Assembly (NCBI GenBank): GCA_030681895.1
Contig: JAUXRI010000225.1
Coordinates: forward strand, 59,078 to 123,077
DNA: 64,000 nucleotides
From: Myxococcales bacterium
GTDB taxonomy: Bacteria > Myxococcota > Myxococcia > Myxococcales > Myxococcaceae
Reading direction: 5' to 3'
The translations under genes were made by a program, and so were the position numbers. This document shows positions 30,931 to 41,640 of the stretch, piece by piece. The notes under the pieces are model-generated. The model was not told the origin of the DNA. It was given only the letters and a program-made list of their open reading frames with translations, and did no database searches. The number at the start of each line of letters is the position of its first letter. The first letter of the stretch is position 1.

Positions 30931-31328
30931 ACGTCCTCACTGGTCAGGAGCGCGACCCACAGCGCGAGGAGCGGAAGCAGCGCCGCCAGCGAGGCTCGCT
31001 CGAACAGCAGGACGAACAGGCCGACGACGAGGCCGACGCGAAAGCCGACCCGCAGCACCGATGGCCCGAGCGCCTGCAACCGTTCTCGCCGCGCGACGAT
31101 CCCGGCGTCGCGCGCGGTCGACCGTCGCTCCTCGGCTTCAAGGCGGCTGAACAGGCGAGCGACGCGTGCTGCCGATTTGTCACGCGCCGCCTGCGTGAGT
31201 TCGACACACCGTCGCGTCGCTCGCGCTAGAGCTTCGTCGCGAAGCGTTCGCGAGGCCTGGTGAACCAGCGTTTCTTCTTCGACCTGGGTGATCATCCGTC
31301 GCAGGCAGCGCTCATCGATGGGCATCAT
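30927..31328 (-). CDS. Hypothetical membrane protein, partner of downstream gene
   Basis: A 133-residue protein. A charged helical region (about 12-90, rich in Arg and Glu) precedes a C-terminal pair of hydrophobic segments ending in LLTSEDV. The start could be either of two adjacent ATGs (31328 or 31325); an upstream in-frame Met at 31415 would add a stretch of poor coding quality. No family is recognised. The overlap with the next gene shows coupled translation. Confidence 0.55.
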   Translation of the reverse strand: MMPIDERCLRRMITQVEEETLVHQASRTLRDEALARATRRCVELTQAARDKSAARVARLFSRLEAEERRSTARDAGIVARRERLQALGPSVLRVGFRVGLVVGLFVLLFERASLAALLPLLALWVALLTSEDV

Positions 31329-31452
31329 GCGCTCACGCAGAGCACGGCTGATGCCAGCGGCCGAAACGAAGGGAAAGCAGCACGCGCCCGAGTGAGAAAG
31401 CCGGGGTTGAGTCACCGTTCAAGGGTGGTGTCCGCCGTGGACGAATCCCCCA

Positions 31453-31529
31453 GAAGTGGAGGATCCCGGAGTCGAACCGGGAAGTGTGCGTGTATGGCCT
31501 CATCGGCCGGGCGCGTGCTGTGCCACTTC
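31453..31529 (-). pseudogene. tRNA-like relic (T-arm and 3' acceptor half)
   Basis: On the minus strand, a 77-nt segment keeps the canonical 3' half of a tRNA. The T-stem CCCGG/CCGGG encloses loop TTCGACT and gives the exact B-box GGTTCGACTCC. The 3' acceptor strand ATCCTCC and discriminator A follow. Counting from the 5' end puts TTC at positions 54-56, as expected. The 5' half does not fold: the acceptor strand does not pair, the D-loop lacks GG, and no proper anticodon loop is present. CCA is not encoded. It lies 15 bp downstream of ttcA. Confidence 0.4.
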
Positions 31530-31543
31530 AGACGCGGGGAATT

Positions 31544-32449
31544 TCAGGTTCCTGACGGGCGCTCGAGCCAACCCTCCACGTTCGAGTGCACCGGCAGCGC
31601 AGCGAAGCGGTTCGGCGTCTCTTTTGCCGTCGTCTTGCTCTCGAGGTGCGTCGGCCGCGCAGCCCAGGCTTCGGTGACGTCTGCATCGAGCAGGTGCGTG
31701 GGCCGAACGTTGCCGAGCGCCGCCAGCATCGACTCCCGCGCGCGCGGGTGGAGCGTCTCGAGGTGCGAGAGCAGCGCCCCCATCGCGTCGCGCTTCAAGT
31801 CGGGCTGCGAGCCACACAGCGTGCACGGCAGCAGCGGAAACTGCTGGAGCGCCGCGAACCGCGCGATGTCGGCCTCGGCGCACTCCAGCAGCGGGCGAAT
31901 CACGGCGAAGCGGCCATCGTCGGTCGTGTACCGCGCCGGCATCGCCTGCAGCTTCCCCGTGTAGACGAGGTTGAGCAGGAACGTCTCGAGCGTGTCTTCG
32001 CGGTGGTGCCCCAGGGCGATGGTGGTGCAGCCGAGCCGCTCGGCCGCGGTGTACAGAATGCCGCGCCGCAGCCGGCTGCACGTCGCGCACGGCGTCTGCC
32101 CTTCGTCCATGCGCAGCTTCACCGTCGAGTACGTGTCCTCCGACAGCACCTCGAAGCGGTGGCCGTGCTGCTCGAGCCAGCGCACGAGCGGCGTGCCGTC
32201 ATAGCCGGGCTGTCGTTGGTCGAGGTGCACGGCGACGAGCGAGACGTCGAACTTCAGCGTGCGCACGAGGCGGTGGAGCAGGTGCAGCATCGTGTAGCTG
32301 TCCTTGCCGCCCGACAGGCACACCATCACCGAGTCGCCGTCGCGCAGCAGGCCGTACCGATGCACCGTCTTCGTGACGCGGGCGAGCAGGCGTCGCTCGA
32401 GGCGTTCACCCTCGTCACCGTCGGTCGTCTTTTGCGTCGGGCTCGTCAT
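31544..32449 (-). CDS. ttcA: tRNA 2-thiocytidine(32) synthetase TtcA
   Basis: A 301-residue PP-loop ATPase that thiolates C32 of certain tRNAs. The PP-loop SGGKDS is at 46-51. The Fe-S cysteines are C121 and C124 (in PCATC) and C212 (in LPCTLC), in the positions of the E. coli enzyme's C122, C125 and C213. The C-terminal tail of about 40 residues is extended and variable. The length is close to that of known TtcA. A tRNA relic lies just downstream. Confidence 0.92.
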   Translation of the reverse strand: MTSPTQKTTDGDEGERLERRLLARVTKTVHRYGLLRDGDSVMVCLSGGKDSYTMLHLLHRLVRTLKFDVSLVAVHLDQRQPGYDGTPLVRWLEQHGHRFEVLSEDTYSTVKLRMDEGQTPCATCSRLRRGILYTAAERLGCTTIALGHHREDTLETFLLNLVYTGKLQAMPARYTTDDGRFAVIRPLLECAEADIARFAALQQFPLLPCTLCGSQPDLKRDAMGALLSHLETLHPRARESMLAALGNVRPTHLLDADVTEAWAARPTHLESKTTAKETPNRFAALPVHSNVEGWLERPSGT

Positions 32450-32483
32450 GCGTGGCGATGTGCCACGAAGCGGGCGATGCCGG

Positions 32484-34649
32484 CTACTCCACCTGCACGA
32501 TGTAGAGAGTGACGACGGCCGTGGAGGTCGACCGGGTGCGCCGCACCGTCAGCGTCGTCGCGGTCGGCGTGCTGGGCAGCTCGAGGATGAAGGCCGCCTC
32601 GCCTGGGAGGGAGGTGATCGGGCTGTTGGTCTCTCCCATGCCCTGGCCCATCGCCGATTGGTTGCTCGCGAAGACGAAGGTGCGGGTGGTGTCGACCGAG
32701 GTGATGATCGGGCTCAGCGTCGTCTGGCCAGGCAGGAAGGTGAGCGTGCGCTCCTGCACCGTGGCGAGCGAACCGAAGTCGATGCGCTCGTGCGCGATGA
32801 AGTCAGCGACGAAGTCCGCACACCCGCCGTCGCCCAGCGCGCGCGAGAAGTTCACCTCGGAGGGACCCGCCATGAAGCCTCGCGCCATCATGCCGCAGGT
32901 GGGAATCATCGCGTTGATGTTCGTCCCCGACTGCGTGAGGAGGGCCGTCCGCTGCGGTGGCGCTCCGGGAACCACCATCACCGAGGCGATCGCGGTGCCT
33001 GCGTCCATGCCGCCATCCAGCGCGCCGCGATTCACCGTCACGCCAGTCCACTCGACTGCCTGCAGCTCGATACCTTCGCAGCCCGGCTTCGAGAGCGTCA
33101 CGCTCGTCGGCCCGGTCAGCGTGAAGACGGGCGCGTCTTCGTCATCGTAGGAGTTCGACGTGTTCGAGGTGGACCGCAGCAGGAACGTCTTCGCCGGGTC
33201 GACCGCCGCGGGCAGCGTGAGGCTCGCCGGGCACGACGAGCTGCCGGTGTGGACCACGCGCAGGCCTGAGGGAATCTCGACAATCTGCCAGTGAACGCTC
33301 GCGCTCGAGGCACCAGTCCTGCGTGAGCAGGTCAGGTCACCACCCGACGGCAGGCGACAGCGAACCATGGCGTCCTGGTACGCGCCCGAGGAGGTCGCCT
33401 GAAAGAACATCATCGTGGCATCGCGGCTGGTGGGTTGCGGGTTCAGGCCACAGAACGCGAAGGTGTCAGGCACGGGCCCGCCATCGACGAGGGTCCCGCT
33501 GCCGCCATCGATCAACGTCCACGCCTGACTGTTGAACGAGCAGTTGCCCCGCCGCACCATCGGGAGCGCCGTCACCGTCAGCGCGGCTTGCGCCAGCAGG
33601 GCCGCCTGCGCCTGAATCGTCACCGGCGCGCTCCCGGTCAGCACCCGCACGAAGACGCTGTCGGTCGTGGTCCCCGCCGTGAGCACCTGGGCCGTCGTCG
33701 GCGAGGAGCACGTGGCGTCGGAGTAGAAGCGGACGCTTCCAGAGGGCGTCGACAGGAAGTTCACCGTGGTGTTCGACGCGACCGCGAGCGCCGCTCCGGC
33801 CCGTCGGGTCTGGTAGCTGAGCGGGAAGCAGAAGCCCGCCCGCAGGGCCGCTGGGGCCGGGCTGGTGAAGACGAGCGTGTCGGGCCCATCGAGGAAGGTG
33901 AGGCTCTGCACCACGGTCGCCATGCCGCCGACGCTGGCGCTGGCGGTCAGCATCGCGTTCACCGGCGTCGTGCCGCGCGCGTAGAACGTCGTCGACGAGG
34001 TGCCTGTCCCGATGAGCACGGAGGTCGACGGCGTCGAGGTGCAGGTGTTGGCCGCGTGAAGCGTGATGCCCAGGGCCGCGCCGACGGACAGCGCGACGTT
34101 CGTGGGGGCCGTCACCGGGGAGGGCCTGCCCATCGCGTCCCGCGTCTCGATGGTGATGCTCGAGGAGCACGTCGCGATCTGCTGGGAGCGTGGGCTCGTC
34201 GTGAAGACGAGCTGGGTCGGGGGCCCGACGGCGCCACCAGCGCTGCCACCCGCCGCCGCACCCCCTGCGCTCCCTCCGGCCGTCGAGCCACCGCTCGCTC
34301 CGCCTGCCGTCGAGCCACCACTCGCTCCGCCTGCCGTCGAGCCACCGCTCGCACCACCTGCGTCTCCACCTGCCGCGCCGCCAGCGTCTCCGCCCGCCGC
34401 GCCGCCAGCCTCTCCGCCCGCCGTGCCACCTGCCACGTTTCCGCCGCCAGTCGCCGATCCTCCACCCATCGGAGCGTCACGGCGCACGCACTCCAGCCCG
34501 CTCCCGCGGTCGATGCACACGGAGCCTTCGAGGCAATCGGCGTCTTCGCGACATGCGAAGCGCTTCTGGTCGAGGCCCAGGCCTGCGCAGTCGCACGCCG
34601 AGAGCACGCCCGCGAAGCCCAACACGGCGAGCTGCGTCCACCTGCTCAA
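32484..34649 (-). CDS. Large Gly/Ala-repeat lipoprotein
   Basis: A 721-residue exported lipoprotein. The best start is a TTG at 34649 whose TTGA overlaps the stop of the upstream gene; it gives a signal ending LSAC. A Cys-rich segment (about 25-50, with ADCLEGSVCID) resembles myxobacterial surface proteins. A long Gly/Ala/Ser repeat linker follows (about 55-130). The rest is beta-rich with Ig-like/filamin-type strands and a C-terminal domain with a repeated 'TFLPGQTTLSP' strand pattern that looks adhesin-like. Function is unknown; a cell-surface structural or adhesive role is an inference from composition. Confidence 0.7.
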   Translation of the reverse strand: MSRWTQLAVLGFAGVLSACDCAGLGLDQKRFACREDADCLEGSVCIDRGSGLECVRRDAPMGGGSATGGGNVAGGTAGGEAGGAAGGDAGGAAGGDAGGASGGSTAGGASGGSTAGGASGGSTAGGSAGGAAAGGSAGGAVGPPTQLVFTTSPRSQQIATCSSSITIETRDAMGRPSPVTAPTNVALSVGAALGITLHAANTCTSTPSTSVLIGTGTSSTTFYARGTTPVNAMLTASASVGGMATVVQSLTFLDGPDTLVFTSPAPAALRAGFCFPLSYQTRRAGAALAVASNTTVNFLSTPSGSVRFYSDATCSSPTTAQVLTAGTTTDSVFVRVLTGSAPVTIQAQAALLAQAALTVTALPMVRRGNCSFNSQAWTLIDGGSGTLVDGGPVPDTFAFCGLNPQPTSRDATMMFFQATSSGAYQDAMVRCRLPSGGDLTCSRRTGASSASVHWQIVEIPSGLRVVHTGSSSCPASLTLPAAVDPAKTFLLRSTSNTSNSYDDEDAPVFTLTGPTSVTLSKPGCEGIELQAVEWTGVTVNRGALDGGMDAGTAIASVMVVPGAPPQRTALLTQSGTNINAMIPTCGMMARGFMAGPSEVNFSRALGDGGCADFVADFIAHERIDFGSLATVQERTLTFLPGQTTLSPIITSVDTTRTFVFASNQSAMGQGMGETNSPITSLPGEAAFILELPSTPTATTLTVRRTRSTSTAVVTLYIVQVE
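34279..34359. repeat. 27-bp tandem repeat, three copies, inside lipoprotein gene
   Basis: Three head-to-tail 27-bp units begin GCCGTCGAGCC (34279, 34306, 34333) with one to three differences between copies. They encode the Gly/Ser/Thr/Ala linker of the lipoprotein. A related region of shorter units follows to about 34440. The copy number probably changes by slippage or recombination, and each change keeps the frame. Confidence 0.8.
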
Positions 34650-35689
34650 GGGAACATCCCCATCACGGCGAAGCCGGACGGCGAGAGGTGCAGTGACACC
34701 TGCGTGCCGCCCGACGCGGGAGCCCCGACGAAGAACAGAACCGCGCCCGCCGCGAGCAACCCACCACCGACCCCGAAGAGCACGTTCGCGATGGTGCCCT
34801 GCTGCTTCATGCGCGCTTCGAAGCCCGCGGCGTCGCGCTGGCTGACGCTGGTGATGAGCCCTGCCTCGTTGGTCATCGCGCCTGTCACCTTCGCGCGCGC
34901 CTCGTTCGCCATCACGCCGAAGATCGAGCCCACGACGAGCGCGAGGGCGCCAGCCCCGAGCACGCCGTAGCTGGCTGGCCGCATCCAACTGCCTTCGCTC
35001 GCGCTCGTCGTCGCGGCCCCAGCGAGCGGCTTCCCCGGCTCCACGCCCGGCGCGGTCGTCGTCGCCACTGCCGGCGCGGCACCGCCTTGATGCGTGAACG
35101 GCCCCAGCTCGAGGAGCACCGAGTCTTTCGCGCCGAGCACCTGAACCCGCCACGCGACCTTCGGCGCGTCGAGCTCGACCTTCGCCACGCCGCCGACGAA
35201 CGCGGTGTCACGCGACCTCGGCTCGGGCCCTTCGTCGATGAGAAACCGCGCGCCCTTCGCGAGGCGCAGCATGTCCTTCTTCACCAGCACCGTCAGCGCC
35301 GTCACCGACACGTCGAACATCGCCCGCGGCTCGAGCTGCAGGGGAAGGTTGGTGTCGACCCACTCTTTGGCTTCGTAGAACGGCGTGCGCACCCGCGGCG
35401 GGTGGTTGCCTTCGAGCTTGAAGTCGGGGCTCAGCGTCAGGAGCTCGCGGAACGCGTCGCGCGCCTTGGCTTCCTTGTTCATGGTGCCGAAGACGATGCC
35501 CTGCAGTTGCAGAATTTCGAGCACCTGCTCCCGGTCGTTCCCCGGCGTGCCCTCGGCGGCCGCGAGGGTGCGCGCCGCCTTCTCGAAGTCGAGGTCCTCG
35601 AACTGTTTTCGGGCTTCACCAATCTTCGGGTTCGGAGCACCGGTGGCGACGGCTGCCACCAGCGCCACGCTTGCGAGGAGCGCGCGCAT
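34646..35689 (-). CDS. Secreted TPR-like protein with C-terminal membrane helices
   Basis: A 347-residue protein with a Sec signal peptide (about 1-17). Helical repeat-like pairs follow (about 20-90), then a beta-rich middle. Two hydrophobic helices near the C-terminus (about 240-262 and 300-325) enclose a short charged loop. This layout is common in myxobacterial proteins next to PEGA kinases. The gene is divergent from the kinase (77 bp between starts) and translationally coupled to the lipoprotein gene. The exact role is unknown. Confidence 0.65.
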   Translation of the reverse strand: MRALLASVALVAAVATGAPNPKIGEARKQFEDLDFEKAARTLAAAEGTPGNDREQVLEILQLQGIVFGTMNKEAKARDAFRELLTLSPDFKLEGNHPPRVRTPFYEAKEWVDTNLPLQLEPRAMFDVSVTALTVLVKKDMLRLAKGARFLIDEGPEPRSRDTAFVGGVAKVELDAPKVAWRVQVLGAKDSVLLELGPFTHQGGAAPAVATTTAPGVEPGKPLAGAATTSASEGSWMRPASYGVLGAGALALVVGSIFGVMANEARAKVTGAMTNEAGLITSVSQRDAAGFEARMKQQGTIANVLFGVGGGLLAAGAVLFFVGAPASGGTQVSLHLSPSGFAVMGMFP

Positions 35690-35766
35690 GAGGGGGCGGA
35701 GCGTAGATCAGCCCGAGCCTTCCCGCGGCGCTCGATCGTCTGGTTCGTTTGACGACCTGAAGAGTC

Positions 35767-37506
35767 GTGACACACTCACCCACAGTGTCCTCGCCGGGAG
35801 AGTCCGTGCGGTCCGGAGGGTGGGAGCCGGGCACCACGGTTGGTCAGTACCTGTTGATGACACCGCTCGCACAGGGCGGCATGGCCGAGATCTGGCTCGC
35901 GCGGCAGTCGGGGCCCAAGGGCTTCGAGCGGCTGGTCGTCATCAAGCGGATGATCGACGCCCTCGAGAGCGACCCTGAGCACGTCGACATGTTCATCACC
36001 GAGGCGCGGCTGGCGGCGCAGCTCAACCACCCGCACGTCATTCAGGTGTTCGACCTCGGTGAAGACGGCAGCTCGCTGTACCTCGTCATGGAGTACCTCG
36101 ACGGCGAGAACCTGTCGGTGGTGCGGCGGCTCGGCGTGAAGCACCAGCTGCCGATGCTCGACCACCACGCCGTGCGATTGATCGCGTGGGCCTCCGATGG
36201 CCTGCACTACGCCCACACGCGCGTCGGGGTCGATGGTCGGCCGCTGGGCATCGTGCATCGCGACATTTCTCCGCAGAACCTGTTCGCGACCTTCGACGGT
36301 GGCCTCAAGGTGCTCGACTTCGGCGTCGCGAAGCTCGCCAGCCAGAACACCATGTCAGGCAAGCTCAAAGGCAAGCTCGGCTACATGTCGCCCGAACAGG
36401 CGCGCGGCGAGCAGGTCGACGCGCGCAGCGATCTCTTCGCGATGGGCATCGTGTTGTTCGAGCAGTTGACCCGCACGCGGCTGTTCCCGGGCGTCGAAGA
36501 CACGCAGGTGCTGGGCGCCATCGCGCACGGCACGCTGCCCCGGCCGACGGAGCGCCGCGCCGATCTCGACCCCACGCTCGAGGTCATCATCATGAAGGCC
36601 ATGGCGTCGCGCCGTGAGGACCGGTTCCAGAGCGCGCGCGAGATGCAGGACGCGCTCGAAGCGTGGCTGCAGAAGAACGGGTTCGTCGTCACCACCAGCG
36701 ACATCGCCGACTACCTGCGCACGCTCTTCGCGCGGCGAATTCACGATCGCCGGCAGCTCATCGAAGCGGCGATGCGCGCAGAGATGACGCCGAGCAGCGT
36801 CGAGAAGGTTCAACGCCTCGCGCGCACCGCGACCACCTCGGCCATCACCTCGAAGAGCAAGGCGGGCACCGCGCCGGCGAAGGAGAAGCGCTCGCTGCTG
36901 GGTCTGGTCCTTGGCTTCGTGCTCGGCATGACGGCGATCGCCGGGGTGACAGTGTACGCGCTGGTGTCGCGAGAGCCTGCCGCGCCGAAGAACGTGCCGG
37001 TGGTCGTCGTGAAGCCACCCGAGGCGGCGCCGCCGGTGCTCGTCATCAGCAGCGTGCCGCCAGGCGCCTCCATCACCATCGACGGCAAGTCCTCGGGCAC
37101 CGCGCCCGTGACGGTGCAGGGCCTCTCGGCTGGAGACCACCTGCTCGAGGCCACGCTCGAGGGCCATCAGCCCGCCTCGCGAACGGTGCCACTGCCGAAG
37201 CCGGGTGAGCGGTTGATGATCGAGCTCGCGTTGACGCCGACCCGTGTTGCGCCGCCGGTCGAGCCGAGAGATCCGAAGCACCAGGTGGTGCGGCCGAAAC
37301 CCATGGGCAAGCTGACGCTCAAGACGACGCCGTGGACGAGCGTGTTCCTGAGCGGGAAGAAGCTGGGCGATACCCCGCTCGTCGACTTCCCGATTCCCGT
37401 CGGCACCTACGTGCTCAAGCTCAGCAACCCAGACACCGGGCTGAACACCTCCATCGAGGTGGAGATCAAGTCCGGCCAGACGACGGCGAAGAAGCTGAAG
37501 TTCTGA
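35767..37506 (+). CDS. Ser/Thr protein kinase with PEGA domains
   Basis: A 579-residue Hanks-type kinase. The Gly-rich loop is LAQGGMAEIW (35-43), the ATP lysine K60, the catalytic loop HRDISPQN at 164-171 (Asp166), and DFG at 184-186. One transmembrane helix (about 376-400) divides the cytoplasmic kinase from a periplasmic part with two PEGA modules (about 424-490 and 510-575). PEGA domains bind surface ligands or mediate contact with the cell envelope. The start is GTG. The kinase gene is head-to-head with the secreted TPR-like gene. Confidence 0.92.
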   Translation: MTHSPTVSSPGESVRSGGWEPGTTVGQYLLMTPLAQGGMAEIWLARQSGPKGFERLVVIKRMIDALESDPEHVDMFITEARLAAQLNHPHVIQVFDLGEDGSSLYLVMEYLDGENLSVVRRLGVKHQLPMLDHHAVRLIAWASDGLHYAHTRVGVDGRPLGIVHRDISPQNLFATFDGGLKVLDFGVAKLASQNTMSGKLKGKLGYMSPEQARGEQVDARSDLFAMGIVLFEQLTRTRLFPGVEDTQVLGAIAHGTLPRPTERRADLDPTLEVIIMKAMASRREDRFQSAREMQDALEAWLQKNGFVVTTSDIADYLRTLFARRIHDRRQLIEAAMRAEMTPSSVEKVQRLARTATTSAITSKSKAGTAPAKEKRSLLGLVLGFVLGMTAIAGVTVYALVSREPAAPKNVPVVVVKPPEAAPPVLVISSVPPGASITIDGKSSGTAPVTVQGLSAGDHLLEATLEGHQPASRTVPLPKPGERLMIELALTPTRVAPPVEPRDPKHQVVRPKPMGKLTLKTTPWTSVFLSGKKLGDTPLVDFPIPVGTYVLKLSNPDTGLNTSIEVEIKSGQTTAKKLKF

Positions 37507-37507
37507 G

Positions 37508-40381
<2,874 letters not shown>

Positions 40382-40405
40382 CGTACCCGCGACGAGTCGT
40401 GACGG

Positions 40406-40966
40406 CTACCAGGCGACGTGTATCGACAGCCGCTGATTCCCGTTCAGGTGTTCCACCTTCGAGATGGTCGCCGGCGTGCCTTCGACGAGCTCGAACAGAA
40501 ACTTGAGCGTTCCGCGCCAACCGTCTTCCGCCGCAAGCGCGATGGGCTCGGGGTAGTCGACGACGAGCGCTCCGCGGTTGGGTCCATCGGGTTGCCACGT
40601 CGCGGTCACGCCGCGCATCGCCTGGTGCACCGAGTCCGGAACCCGGGCCAGCAACGTGGCAGGCGAACGGCCCGTCAGCGCGAGCGCCACCTTGAACATC
40701 GGAATGAGGATCTTGCCCAGCGAGTCGCGCGCCATCAGGTACGCGTGCTGCTGGAAGACGGCTTTGCCCGAGAGCGCGAACAGCACGTCGGACAAGTCGC
40801 GGAGCACGTCGGCGTCGTGCGTGCGTGCGCTGTGCGGCGCGTCGAGCACTGCCTTCGTCGACGGCTGGAGCCGCACTTCGACCTGCTCGAGCAGCCCGAG
40901 GTCGACGAGCGCCTTGCGGAAGCCCGAGACGTACACCGCTGTCACTTCGAACCCCCGCACAGCCAT
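40406..40966 (-). CDS. DUF2378/TIGR02265 family protein
   Basis: A 186-residue protein of the Myxococcales-restricted TIGR02265 family. It aligns with the protein at 45773-46405 through VY-GF-KAL--GLLEQV, the RDSLG-ILIPM-KVALALTG-SPATL block and the final GVTATWQ segment. No signal peptide or membrane helix is present. The function of the family is not established. The start at 40966 was chosen because upstream sequence is not coding-like and it matches the family length. It is head-to-head with an exported lipoprotein gene. Confidence 0.82.
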   Translation of the reverse strand: MAVRGFEVTAVYVSGFRKALVDLGLLEQVEVRLQPSTKAVLDAPHSARTHDADVLRDLSDVLFALSGKAVFQQHAYLMARDSLGKILIPMFKVALALTGRSPATLLARVPDSVHQAMRGVTATWQPDGPNRGALVVDYPEPIALAAEDGWRGTLKFLFELVEGTPATISKVEHLNGNQRLSIHVAW

Positions 40967-41151
40967 CGAGCCGGAGTGTACGAGACGATTCGCGCGCGTT
41001 GGTGAAAACCCTTCTGGCGTCTGTCGGTGAGCCCTGACGGCGCCGCCATGACACGGGCGTCCGTTGCGCGAAGGCCTGCGCAGCGTGGGCGCGGGACTCC
41101 AGTCGGTCCGTGCGAGACTGTACGGGCACTCCAGCTGCACACGAGGGACGC

Positions 41152-41640
41152 ATGCGAAGACTCCTGCTGGTGTTGGTCGCGACGTCGTGCGGCACCGTTC
41201 AGCCGCTCCCGGACGGAGGAACCACCGGCTCCGGCGGAGGCACTGCGTTTGTTCTTCCGCAGCTTCCTCCACCGCAGAACCTGGCCGTCTTCGCGAGCAT
41301 CGGGGCTGGCAGCAACAAGCTCCTCGCCGACGTCGCCAACGCCCGCGTGGAGATCGACCCCACGCAGAGTGACGCGCTCACCGCGCTCGGAGAGTGCGCC
41401 GACCTGCTCTCGTATTGTTACGCGCCGCCGAACTTCACGCTCGCGCGCTGCTTCGCCTCGGTGAAGGGCTGCGCCACGCAGACGCCGTGGACCGAGCCGG
41501 CCTGTTGTCCCGCCGCGTGCCGTGACGCCTTCACGCGCGAGGTGGCCGCGGGGCTCGCTCCGAACGCTGCGCTCGACAAGGTGCTCTTCGCCGAGCCCGA
41601 CTGTTTCCCCGGCCTGCGCGCAGCGCTGGAGGCCCCATGA
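41152..41640 (+). CDS. Cys-rich exported lipoprotein
   Basis: A 162-residue lipoprotein (signal ending VATSC, Cys13). A short Gly/Ser linker is followed by a soluble domain with eight more cysteines, suggesting disulfide bonds outside the cytoplasm. No family is recognised. GAGGGACGC precedes the ATG at 41152 and gives a fair ribosome-binding site. The stop overlaps the start of the next gene by 4 bp, so this small protein probably works with the phospholipase-like protein. Confidence 0.7.
   Translation: MRRLLLVLVATSCGTVQPLPDGGTTGSGGGTAFVLPQLPPPQNLAVFASIGAGSNKLLADVANARVEIDPTQSDALTALGECADLLSYCYAPPNFTLARCFASVKGCATQTPWTEPACCPAACRDAFTREVAAGLAPNAALDKVLFAEPDCFPGLRAALEAP

Noticed and set aside
31456..31677. 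Plus-strand frame of 73 codons beginning MEDPGVEPGS
   Set aside because: It is antisense to the tRNA-like relic; frames of this kind typically arise from tRNA antisense sequence.
34279..34440. CRISPR-like repeat array
   Set aside because: Units are directly adjacent without spacers and are in frame inside a lipoprotein gene.
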